6,114 bases of DNA, taken from JAWXTP01 sp044433415 (GTDB lineage: Bacteria > Bacteroidota > Bacteroidia > Bacteroidales > Rikenellaceae). The stretch spans positions 1-6,114 of the forward strand of contig JAWXTP010000160.1 in the NCBI GenBank assembly GCA_044433415.1. Direction: 5' to 3'. The translations under genes were made by a program, and so were the position numbers. The notes below the pieces were generated by a model, which had not been told where the DNA came from, did no database searches, and saw nothing but the letters and a program-made list of their open reading frames with translations. This document shows positions 1 to 6,114 of this stretch, piece after piece. Positions within the stretch are counted from its first letter, which is position 1. Each line of letters starts with the position of its first letter.

Positions 1-2
1 AT

Positions 3-309
3 GGTTATAAAGCTAAAAATTTCGTAAAAGCTGGACTAGAAGTCATAATACACATACTTGTAAGTGGCTATGAATCAAAATATAAGTTTAATGTGTTTGA
101 TTTTTTGTCATGTAGATAGGGGAAAAGCAAAATTTAAAGTGTATACCAACCTTAATGACAATTGCGGAACGCTAGAAATTAACGCAGAAAATAGTACATT
201 TGTAAATGTTAACCTAACTTCGGATGTTATAAGCATAGGATTAGAACTTGTCGAAGACACAGCAGACAGTTTTGATGTAATTTCATTAGATATTAAAATA
301 AACAAATAA
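3..309 (+). pseudogene. 3' end of an upstream gene, apparently frameshifted; beta-sandwich-like C-terminal domain
   Basis: Two overlapping open stretches look like pieces of one coding sequence. The frame beginning at base 3 is open from the window edge to a TAG at 117-119. The frame ending with TAA at 307-309 is open from 64 (first GTG at 64, first ATG at 70). Skipping one T of the six-T run at 101-106 joins them into about 100 residues with alternating hydrophobic and polar strands (for example EVIIHILVSG, KYKFNVFDF, KFKVYTNL, ISIGLELVED, DVISLDIKI). That pattern is typical of a C-terminal jelly-roll or CBM4/9-like domain of PUL enzymes, but I recognise no specific family. The piece from 64 or 70 has no signal peptide and does not look like a free-standing small protein. 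The stop lies 24 bases before the sulfatase start, so this gene probably belongs to the same operon. A sequencing or assembly indel in the homopolymer is as likely as a real mutation. The alternative is an independent short hypothetical gene at 64/70-309. Confidence 0.45.
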
Positions 310-333
310 GAAAACTTAATAAAATATATAGAT

Positions 334-1833
334 ATGAAGATTAGAACTTTAGCAATGTTGACACCTGCGGCTTTAGCAGTAGGTTGCTCACAGGTACAAA
401 CCAAACCAAATGTGGTAGTGCTTTATATAGACGACCTTGATTTTGAAGAATTAGGCTACTGTGGGGGTAATGTATACACTCCTTTTATAGACTCTCTAGC
501 TGCTGAATCCATGCAGTTAGAAAACTTTTATGTAGCTGCTCCCGTATCTACTCCGTCTCGTTACTCAGCTCTTACAGGCCGTTATGCTTCAAATTCAAGT
601 AGCTTTGTAGGTCAGCCTAAATGTGATCCAGCCTATGTGAGATGGAATGCAGATATCGTAAAAGGTAAAGATAAAACAATAGCAACCTATCTTCGTGATG
701 CAGATTATAGAAGTGGTTTTGTAGGGAAATGGCATAATGGTCAACCTATGCAAGAGAGTAGCCTGTTAGCAATCAATATGGAAACTCCTAACCTTACAGA
801 GGTGATGGCTAATAATTATGAGGCTCAACGTAAGCATGTTGAGGAGAACTCAGATTTCGATTATGCTCAAAGTATATATGCTAACAACCTGCATGCTGTG
901 GGACTGCCTGAACCTATGCAACAACATAATATGGAATGGGTAACAAAGGGAGCTTTAGATTTTTTAGATACTTGTGATGATGATAAACCTTTCTTCTTGT
1001 GGTTCTCAACAACGGTTCCTCATGGTCCTAACCCTATAGGTTCACTAGAAGGTGATGCTCGTATTACCGCAGGAGGACTTTTAGATAAACCTATAGAGGG
1101 TGTACAACCTTCTCGTGAGTCAGTTTTGGCGCGCACACGTGCAAAGGGTATTCCTGATAAAGATGCAGGTTTATTGTGGTTAGATGATGGTATTAGAGCC
1201 GTGTTTAATAAACTTGACAAAATGGGTGAACTAGAGAATACTCTTATAATCTTTGCTAGTGATAATGGTGAATCAAAAGGCAAGATGACTTGTTATCAAG
1301 CTGCTGCTCACCTTCCAGCATTTATATATTGGAAAGGAAAAATTATGCCTGCTACAAATTCAGAGTTGACTTCTAACCTAGATATACTTCCTACATTAAT
1401 GGAACTTAGTGGTCTTGATGCTTCACAAAGTAACCTTGACGGTGAAAGCTGGGTTGATATGATATTTAAAGGAGCTTCTTTAAAACGTGAAGCAATTTAC
1501 TCAGAGGTGGTATACCAAAGAGCCGTAATTACTAAAGACTGGAAATATGTAGCAACACGTTTCACACCAGAGGTAGCAAAAAATGTAACTCCTGAAAATC
1601 GTAAAGATTACTCTATAGAAGGTTTTGTTGCAAAAGATAGATACCATAACCAGGATTTCTATCCTGCTTATTACGATGATGATCAACTTTATAACATAAA
1701 AGATGATTACAGTGAGCAACACAACTTATATTCAGACGAAGAATATGCTGAACAAGTTACTAAAATGCGTGGTCTAATGCAGAAGTTTATTTCTACTTTG
1801 CCTTATGACTTTGGTGAATATAAAGCAAATTAA
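334..1833 (+). CDS. S1-family (arylsulfatase-like) sulfatase, Ser-type, lipoprotein
   Basis: This 499-residue protein hydrolyses sulfate esters, presumably on a glycan. The S1 signature is complete: S72-T-P-S-R76 followed by L80-T-G-R83, where Ser72 would be converted to formylglycine. A Ser rather than Cys at this place means maturation by an anaerobic radical-SAM sulfatase maturase (anSME), encoded elsewhere. The second signature is also present, with GKWH at 131-134 giving Lys132 and His134. Metal ligands are Asp33-Asp34 (YIDDL) and Asp310-Asn311 (FASDNGE); His230 (VPHGPN) and Lys317 fill the other usual active-site places. The N terminus is a short lipoprotein signal with a lipobox-like LAVGC and Cys18 as the lipidated residue. 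The residues after it (SQVQTK) lack the acidic surface-export signal known in Bacteroidota, so a periplasm-facing protein is more likely. The length is normal for the family. The stretch where many S1 enzymes have YEGG-x-R-x-P reads YQAAAHLP (321-328). The ATG at 334 is the only start that gives the signal peptide. Only 21 bases separate the stop from the next gene. The substrate cannot be told from sequence. Confidence 0.93.
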   Translation: MKIRTLAMLTPAALAVGCSQVQTKPNVVVLYIDDLDFEELGYCGGNVYTPFIDSLAAESMQLENFYVAAPVSTPSRYSALTGRYASNSSSFVGQPKCDPAYVRWNADIVKGKDKTIATYLRDADYRSGFVGKWHNGQPMQESSLLAINMETPNLTEVMANNYEAQRKHVEENSDFDYAQSIYANNLHAVGLPEPMQQHNMEWVTKGALDFLDTCDDDKPFFLWFSTTVPHGPNPIGSLEGDARITAGGLLDKPIEGVQPSRESVLARTRAKGIPDKDAGLLWLDDGIRAVFNKLDKMGELENTLIIFASDNGESKGKMTCYQAAAHLPAFIYWKGKIMPATNSELTSNLDILPTLMELSGLDASQSNLDGESWVDMIFKGASLKREAIYSEVVYQRAVITKDWKYVATRFTPEVAKNVTPENRKDYSIEGFVAKDRYHNQDFYPAYYDDDQLYNIKDDYSEQHNLYSDEEYAEQVTKMRGLMQKFISTLPYDFGEYKAN

Positions 1834-1854
1834 TAATGTACTAAAATAATAGTT

Positions 1855-4506
1855 ATGTATAAGAAAATATTTTTATCTTTAGTAATTTTTACTTCTTCTT
1901 TTGTGAGCGTATTTGCTCATAATACGGAGGTAACAATCAAGGGCGATGCGTTTTATATAAACGGAAGACCTACCTATGAAGGACGTTACTGGAATGGCCA
2001 TAAAGTGGAAGGACTACTTATGAATTCACGTATGGTTCAGGGTTTGTTCGACAATAGACTGATTACTGACGGAGAGAAAAGCATATATGCCTACACAGAC
2101 ACAGGTAAATATGATGCTGATCGTAATACTACCGAATTTGTAGCGGCTATGGAAGACTGGTACACCCATGGCTTATTAGGCTTTACTCTTAATCTTCAAG
2201 GAGGTAGCCCTATGGGTTATGGTGGTAATGAGAAGTGCTTAAATTCAGCCTTTGAAGCAGACGGCACCTTCCGTGACGACTATAAAGGTCGCCTTAAGTT
2301 AATACTTGATAGAGCTGACGAGTTGGGTATGGTTGTGATTTTAGGTTATTTTTACCAAGGTCAAGACCAGCGACTTACAGACGAAAAAGCTATCTACCGT
2401 GCTGTAGATGAAGCTACAGCGTGGATACTAGAAAACGGTTATCACAATGTGATAGTGGAGGTTGCTAATGAGTGTGACGTAAAAGCCTACGACCATGAAA
2501 TCTTAAAACCTGCACAAACTCATGAACTTATATCATACATCAAAAATATTACCCGTGACGGACGTAGCCTTCTTGTAAGCACTAGCTTCAAAGGCTGCTC
2601 TGTCCCTACAGAACAAGTGGTAGCTGTTTCTGACTTTATTCTTATCCATGGCAATGGTATGAAAAAAGCAGACCAAATGTATAATTGTATCACAAAAACA
2701 CGTGCTCTAAGCACTTACACTCCTAAGCCTATAGTTGTAAATGAGGATGATAACTATAACTTTGATACTCATTACTCTAATATCACTGTAGCTGTTGAGA
2801 ATTATGCATCATGGGGTTATTTTGACTATCGTCGTGAGGGAGATTCTATGAACGATGGTTTCCAAAGTGTACCTGTTGATTGGACTATAAGTTCAGACCG
2901 TAAAAAGGCCTTCTTTGATACAGTAAAACGTATCACTAATTTTGGTGCAGAGCCTGAGACTTTTGATAATCCTATTTTGCCAGGTTATCACCCAGACCCT
3001 TCTATTTGTAGAGTTGGTGAGGATTACTATTTGATAAACTCTTCATTTGAGTGGTATCCTGCTATTCCTATTTACCACAGTAAAGACCTAGTCAACTGGG
3101 AGCTTATTGCTTATGGAGGTACTAAAGAAAATAATTTTAAACTTGACTATGACGCTAAAGATTCAGGAGGTATATTTGCTGCAACTATACATTATCATGA
3201 TGGTTTATTCTATATTATTACAACAAATACAGGTAGACAAGGTAACTTCTATATCACAGCTGAAAACCCAGCAGGGCCATGGAGTGAGCCAGTTTATATA
3301 GGTACTACAGGTATAGACCCAGCTTTATTCTGGGATGAAGATGGTCGTTCTTACTATGTTGGTCAAGGTAATATCACAGGAACAGAGGATTATCAAGGAC
3401 AAAAGGGAGCTTGGCTTCAAGAGATAGACTTAAAAGCAGGTAAGATGATAGGTGAGGCTAAACAGCTTACTCATGGTCATTCTTCACGTGCGAGAGCCGC
3501 AGAAGGTCCTCACTTATACAAAATTGGCGGTAAATACATAATTATGCTTGCTGAAGGAGGTACTTATAGAGGACATGCCATGACAACTTTTCATAGTGAT
3601 AGCCTTTGGGGGCCTTACTTAGCAAGCACTGCAAACCCTATTATCACTCACCGTCACTTAGGACCTCAATATCCAATTTCGTCAATAGGTCATGCAGATA
3701 TAGTACAAACTCAGCACGGTGATTGGTGGATGGTTGCCCTAGGTCGTCGCCATTTTAATGGATTTGTTTACCTGTCGCGTGAGACTTTCTTGTCTCCTTT
3801 AAGTGTTCGTACAGAAAATACTCCTTATAATGAGGTGATGTTAGTTGTTAACGAAGGTGAAGGTAAAATCCCTGAGGTAGCTCAAAGACCTAATCTACCA
3901 TGGACTCCTTATGTTAAAGCTCCAATTAGAGACAATTTTGAGGGAGATAAACTAGATGCTGAGTGGAACTTCTTACGTGTTATTGAGTCTGAATGGCACA
4001 CGCTGAAAGATGGGAAACTTACTGTAGAGCTTCGCCCAGAGAGCGCTAGAGAATTTGTTAACCCTTCTTTAATAGCCAAAAGAATTTCTCACCACACATT
4101 CACTGCTTCTACTAGAATGAACTTCAAAACTAAAAAAGCTAATGAACAAGCAGGCTTAGTTTTATACCGTAGCTCTATATGTTATATGACTTTCACTAAA
4201 AGCAATGGAGAGTTGATAGTTACATCAAGAATTAAAGGTGAAGAAGCAGAAGTTGCACGTGTGAAATGTGATTTAGATGAACTTATCTTGGCTATGGAAT
4301 CGGATGGTAAAGATGTGACATTTAAATACTGTGCACCTGACAAACCTTATGTTACTATTGAGAATGTGTCTGTGCCTTTGGCTGTTATCTCGGATGATTA
4401 TATAGGTAAATATAGTGGACCTATGATAGGTGTATATGCAACTTCTGAGGGTGAAAAGAGCCGTAACACCGCTAGTTTTGAATGGTTTGATTACACAGAT
4501 AGATAG
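1855..4506 (+). CDS. Exported two-enzyme fusion: clan GH-A-like glycosidase domain + GH43 (xylosidase/arabinofuranosidase type) with C-terminal beta-sandwich
   Basis: This 883-residue protein begins with a type I signal peptide, with likely cleavage after Ala21 (SVFA-HN). Residues about 25-365 form a (beta/alpha)8-like domain: INGRPTYEGRYWNG near the start, VEVANE with Glu206 as candidate acid/base, and PIVVNEDD with Glu297 as candidate nucleophile. This is the usual clan GH-A arrangement of Glu residues on strands 4 and 7. I recall similar uncharacterised proteins but cannot give a GH family number. Residues about 370-685 are a GH43 propeller resembling subfamilies 11/12: NPILPGYHPDPS with Asp381 as general base, GIDPALFWDEDG with Asp488 as pKa modulator, and AAEGPHLYK with Glu550 as general acid. 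Residues about 690-883 (RDNFEGDKLDAEWNFLR onward) match the concanavalin-A-like C-terminal domain that follows GH43 in beta-xylosidases. Only a few residues link the two catalytic domains. Both sets of catalytic residues are intact, so two activities are plausible; beta-xylosidase or alpha-L-arabinofuranosidase is the usual GH43 outcome. Start at 1855 is supported by the signal peptide and the 21-base gap after the sulfatase. Confidence 0.92.
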   Translation: MYKKIFLSLVIFTSSFVSVFAHNTEVTIKGDAFYINGRPTYEGRYWNGHKVEGLLMNSRMVQGLFDNRLITDGEKSIYAYTDTGKYDADRNTTEFVAAMEDWYTHGLLGFTLNLQGGSPMGYGGNEKCLNSAFEADGTFRDDYKGRLKLILDRADELGMVVILGYFYQGQDQRLTDEKAIYRAVDEATAWILENGYHNVIVEVANECDVKAYDHEILKPAQTHELISYIKNITRDGRSLLVSTSFKGCSVPTEQVVAVSDFILIHGNGMKKADQMYNCITKTRALSTYTPKPIVVNEDDNYNFDTHYSNITVAVENYASWGYFDYRREGDSMNDGFQSVPVDWTISSDRKKAFFDTVKRITNFGAEPETFDNPILPGYHPDPSICRVGEDYYLINSSFEWYPAIPIYHSKDLVNWELIAYGGTKENNFKLDYDAKDSGGIFAATIHYHDGLFYIITTNTGRQGNFYITAENPAGPWSEPVYIGTTGIDPALFWDEDGRSYYVGQGNITGTEDYQGQKGAWLQEIDLKAGKMIGEAKQLTHGHSSRARAAEGPHLYKIGGKYIIMLAEGGTYRGHAMTTFHSDSLWGPYLASTANPIITHRHLGPQYPISSIGHADIVQTQHGDWWMVALGRRHFNGFVYLSRETFLSPLSVRTENTPYNEVMLVVNEGEGKIPEVAQRPNLPWTPYVKAPIRDNFEGDKLDAEWNFLRVIESEWHTLKDGKLTVELRPESAREFVNPSLIAKRISHHTFTASTRMNFKTKKANEQAGLVLYRSSICYMTFTKSNGELIVTSRIKGEEAEVARVKCDLDELILAMESDGKDVTFKYCAPDKPYVTIENVSVPLAVISDDYIGKYSGPMIGVYATSEGEKSRNTASFEWFDYTDR

Positions 4507-4511
4507 AATTG

Positions 4512-4523
4512 GAGTTTAAACTC
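4512..4523. repeat. Perfect 12-bp palindrome just after the GH-A/GH43 stop codon
   Basis: GAGTTTAAACTC is its own reverse complement. It starts five bases after the TAG of the fusion gene. It could be a protein-binding half-site pair or the remnant of a processing or termination structure, but it may be chance in AT-rich DNA. I see no second copy in the window. Confidence 0.4.
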
Positions 4524-4536
4524 TTAGTATGTATTT

Positions 4537-4564
4537 TGAGCCTTGGGAGAAATCCTGAGGCTCA
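4537..4564 (+). promoter_or_regulatory. Strong intergenic stem-loop inside the operon
   Basis: TGAGCCTTGGG (4537-4547) pairs with CCTGAGGCTCA (4554-4564) around a six-base loop AGAAAT. This gives 11 base pairs, of which two are G-U wobbles, in the 74-base gap between the fusion gene and the final GH43 gene. The 3' flank is TAAAATTTAA rather than a run of T's, so it is not a good intrinsic terminator. A role as an mRNA-stability or processing element that sets different levels of the two flanking messages is the simplest inference. The hairpin ends 16 bases before the ATG at 4581, so it could also affect translation of that gene. No clear Bacteroides-type promoter (TTTG and TAnnTTTG) accompanies it. 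Confidence 0.5.
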
Positions 4565-4580
4565 TAAAATTTAATAAACA

Positions 4581-5924
4581 ATGAAATTAAAAACATTTTC
4601 TCTTTTAGGATTATTTGCAGCATTTAGCATAAGTATTGCTAGTGCTCAAGTACCGTTACTTTCGCATGTTTATGCTGCTGACCCTTCAGCTCATGTTTGG
4701 CCTAGCGACACAACTACACTTTGGTTGTATACTTCACATGATGAGCCAGGTACAAACACACATAAAACAATGTTTAGTTATCACGCATTTTCTACTAAAG
4801 ATTTAGTAAATTGGACGGATCATGGACGTATACTTTCTGTAGACGATGTAGACTGGGCTATCACTATGGGATGGGCTATTGATGCTGTTTATTGGAAAGG
4901 TAAATATTATTTAGTAACTTGCATGAAAGAGCGTGCTACAGGTACAACAAGAACAGGTCTTGCAGTAAGTGATTATCCTCAAGGGCCTTTTGTTGATGCA
5001 GGTTATATCAAAGGAGTAGAATTTGGTCAAGATCCATCGCTTTTTGTAGATGATGATGGCACTCCTTACTTGTATTGGGGAGCAGGTAGTAAGTGTTATG
5101 CAGCGGAGTTAGAGAAAGACTTACATTCTATAAAGACTTCAACACTTGTGGATTTGACAGATCAGCTTTTCGAAGTATTTGAAGGACCTTGGGTACATAA
5201 GTATAAAGGTAAATATTATCTTTCATACCCTGGTTTACCTGACCATAAATGGCCAGAGCAAATGTACTATGCAACAGCAGATAAGCCTCTAGGACCTTAC
5301 ACTTTTGAGAAAATATACATTCCTAATTTTGAGAATTATTCAGGCACTAACCATGGTTCAATTATTAACTGGAAAGGGGATTGGATAGCTTTTCATCATG
5401 GAGCTCACTTATCGGGAGGTCGTTCAGCCTGTCGTTCACTTTTAGCAGATTGGATGACTTACGACAAAAAAGGAGTTATTAAAACAATAGATAATCCTAA
5501 GGGTTTAGGACTAGCAGACAAAACAAAGGTAACGATTTTCCTTGAAGCAGAAAATGCTCCTCGTCAGGGCGGTAAATTAGATGGAACTTATATTTCTCAA
5601 ACTAAAGAAGGCTTTAGCGGTACTGGTTATGTTACAGGTTTTGATGTGAAATTTAACTTTGCTCAGGTTATGGTGCAAGTTGCTAAAGAAACAAAGGGTG
5701 ACCTGACAATTCGTTTCCATGCAGATAAAGACTTTCATGCTGATGTATTTGTAGGTAACTGTGTTCTAAATAATGAGTGGACTGGTATGTTAATAAAGAA
5801 AGAAGAAGGGTGGCAAGAAATTAAATTTGAAAATATTGAATTGAAACCTGGTGATAACAATATCAAAATCCAATCATACCAAGATGTTAACCTAAATGTA
5901 GACTGGTTCAAGGTTGAGCTTTAG
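4581..5924 (+). CDS. Exported GH43 glycoside hydrolase with C-terminal CBM6-like domain
   Basis: This 447-residue protein has a signal peptide with likely cleavage after Ala22 (SIASA-QV). Residues about 25-310 are a GH43 five-bladed propeller: AADPSAHVW with Asp34 as general base, FGQDPSLFVDDDG with Asp151 as pKa modulator, FEGPWVHKYKGKYY with Glu201 as general acid, and NHGSI with His258 in the usual late-propeller position. FSTKDLVNW (70-78) is a typical GH43 blade 1 motif. Residues about 318-447 look like CBM6: FLEAENAPRQGG at the start, GFSGTGYVTGFD in the middle and a closing NVDWFKVEL. This module usually binds xylan- or glucan-type chains. The catalytic triad is complete. GH43 activity is most often alpha-L-arabinofuranosidase or beta-xylosidase. 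The sequence differs clearly from the GH43 domain of the preceding gene, so the two probably cut different linkages. It is the last gene of the operon, with an intrinsic terminator about 50 bases after its stop. The ATG at 4581 is chosen because it gives the full signal peptide; the leader (TTTAATAAACA) is A/T-rich without a Shine-Dalgarno sequence. Confidence 0.93.
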   Translation: MKLKTFSLLGLFAAFSISIASAQVPLLSHVYAADPSAHVWPSDTTTLWLYTSHDEPGTNTHKTMFSYHAFSTKDLVNWTDHGRILSVDDVDWAITMGWAIDAVYWKGKYYLVTCMKERATGTTRTGLAVSDYPQGPFVDAGYIKGVEFGQDPSLFVDDDGTPYLYWGAGSKCYAAELEKDLHSIKTSTLVDLTDQLFEVFEGPWVHKYKGKYYLSYPGLPDHKWPEQMYYATADKPLGPYTFEKIYIPNFENYSGTNHGSIINWKGDWIAFHHGAHLSGGRSACRSLLADWMTYDKKGVIKTIDNPKGLGLADKTKVTIFLEAENAPRQGGKLDGTYISQTKEGFSGTGYVTGFDVKFNFAQVMVQVAKETKGDLTIRFHADKDFHADVFVGNCVLNNEWTGMLIKKEEGWQEIKFENIELKPGDNNIKIQSYQDVNLNVDWFKVEL

Positions 5925-5937
5925 GATTTCAAGAATA

Positions 5938-5958
5938 ATGATTAATGATTAGTGATTA
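5938..5958. repeat. Three tandem 7-bp units (ATGATTA, ATGATTA, GTGATTA)
   Basis: Two identical units and a third with one change lie end to end between the last GH43 stop and the terminator. A few bases on, CGACAA occurs twice (5963-5968 and 5970-5975), also at a 7-base spacing. This is probably slippage-generated simple sequence; I see no function. Confidence 0.6.
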
Positions 5959-5973
5959 ATTACGACAAGCGAC

Positions 5974-6014
5974 AAAAGATTGTTGGATTTTTTGAAAATA
6001 CCAGCAATCTTTTT
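5974..6014 (+). terminator. Intrinsic (Rho-independent) terminator of the operon
   Basis: AGATTGTTGG (5977-5986) pairs with CCAGCAATCT (6001-6010) with one G-U wobble. ATTTT (5987-5991) and AAAAT (5995-5999) extend the stem inward to a TTG loop, leaving A6000 bulged. The 3' arm is followed by TTTT (6011-6014), and AAA at 5974-5976 pairs with the first of these T's. It lies about 50 bases after the last GH43 stop and so closes the operon. The A-tract on the 5' side means it could also work on the opposite strand. The T-tract runs directly into the group II intron start. Confidence 0.85.
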
Positions 6015-6114
6015 GTTCGCCCAGCATGGGCGAACTCTAACGGGTGTAAGTCCCGAGCGTGCCCTGATAGTGGGAAGCGCATAGCCCAAGACAAGGGTGT
6101 CCATCGTGAGGTGG
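6015..6114 (+). mobile_element. 5' end of a group II intron, class IIC type (domain I, cut off by the window end)
   Basis: The sequence carries the conserved 5' elements of group IIC introns such as the Oceanobacillus iheyensis one. In order they are a first hairpin with GCCCAGCATGGGC (whole stem 6015-6022 with 6028-6035), the GGGTGTAAGTCCC element (6042-6054), a variable stem-loop (about 6056-6080, GCGT with GCGC and CCC with GGG), and CAAGGGTGTCC (6092-6102). This motif order and spacing are recalled from known introns, not from a search. The element is more GC-rich than its surroundings. It begins exactly after the T-tract of a terminator, the known insertion preference of class IIC introns. 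The reverse transcriptase/maturase gene and domains II-VI would lie beyond the window. The first bases are GTTCG, not the usual GTGYG, so the exact 5' boundary is set by alignment of the first hairpin and may be off by a few bases. The strand matches the operon. Confidence 0.88.

Noticed and set aside
108..404. 98-residue open frame on the minus strand over the start of the sulfatase
   Set aside because: It overlaps the sulfatase start and the upstream coding remnant and has no recognisable domain. It reads as an antisense shadow of AT-rich coding DNA.
1501..1722. 73-residue minus-strand frame rich in Ile, Phe and Tyr, looking like a membrane peptide
   Set aside because: It lies wholly inside the sulfatase gene. 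The hydrophobic appearance is the usual result of reading Asp/Glu/Lys/Tyr-rich AT-rich codons on the other strand.
3107..3301. 64-residue plus-strand frame inside the GH43 part of the fusion gene
   Set aside because: It is an out-of-frame overlap of a conserved catalytic domain whose true frame is unbroken across the whole region.
4515..4538. Possible Bacteroides-type promoter (TTTA ... TATTTTG) before the last GH43 gene
   Set aside because: The -7 element is one base short of TAnnTTTG, the -33 element is TTTA rather than TTTG, and the sequence runs into the hairpin stem. It is too weak to call.
4537..4564. Hairpin after the fusion gene as an intrinsic terminator
   Set aside because: The stem is strong but is followed by TAAAATTTAA rather than a T-tract, and the next gene of the same pathway starts 16 bases later.
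5938..5975. Short 7-base-spaced repeats as a CRISPR array or integration site
   Set aside because: The units are only 6-7 bases with no spacers, and no cas or integrase genes are in view. Simple-sequence slippage explains them.

Overview
The window reads as the 3' part of a carbohydrate-degradation gene cluster (a polysaccharide utilisation locus, PUL) from an AT-rich member of the Bacteroidota, probably an anaerobic Bacteroidales species. The evidence is three tightly packed same-strand genes for exported enzymes (an S1 sulfatase lipoprotein, a two-enzyme fusion ending in GH43, and a GH43-CBM6 protein), short A/T-rich leaders without a clear Shine-Dalgarno sequence, and a Ser-type sulfatase active site. 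No genus can be assigned from this sequence alone, and no SusC/SusD pair or regulator lies in the window.

Layout. Bases 3-309 appear to be the 3' end of an upstream gene whose reading frame shifts by one base near a run of six T's at 101-106. The remnant looks like a beta-sandwich C-terminal domain. After 24 bases comes the sulfatase (334-1833), then 21 bases later a large fusion protein (1855-4506). The fusion joins a signal peptide, a clan GH-A-like (beta/alpha)8 domain, a GH43 five-bladed propeller and a GH43 C-terminal beta-sandwich. A 74-base gap holding a perfect 12-bp palindrome and a strong 11-bp hairpin precedes the last enzyme gene (4581-5924), a GH43 with a C-terminal CBM6-like domain. 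Bases 5925-6014 hold a short 7-bp tandem repeat and a convincing intrinsic terminator that closes the operon.

Directly against the T-tract of that terminator (from 6015) begins a sequence with the characteristic 5' domain I motifs of a bacterial group IIC intron, which runs off the window end. Group IIC introns are known to insert just after terminator hairpins, so the junction fits that target preference. The 5' end reads GTTCG instead of the usual GTGYG.

How the genes may work together (inference): the lipoprotein sulfatase would remove sulfate esters, and the two exported GH43 enzymes plus the GH-A domain would take apart the desulfated chain or its side groups, probably in the periplasm. 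GH43 enzymes mostly act on beta-xylose or alpha-L-arabinofuranose linkages, so a sulfated xylose- or arabinose-containing glycan is the simplest guess, but the substrate is not determined by the sequence.
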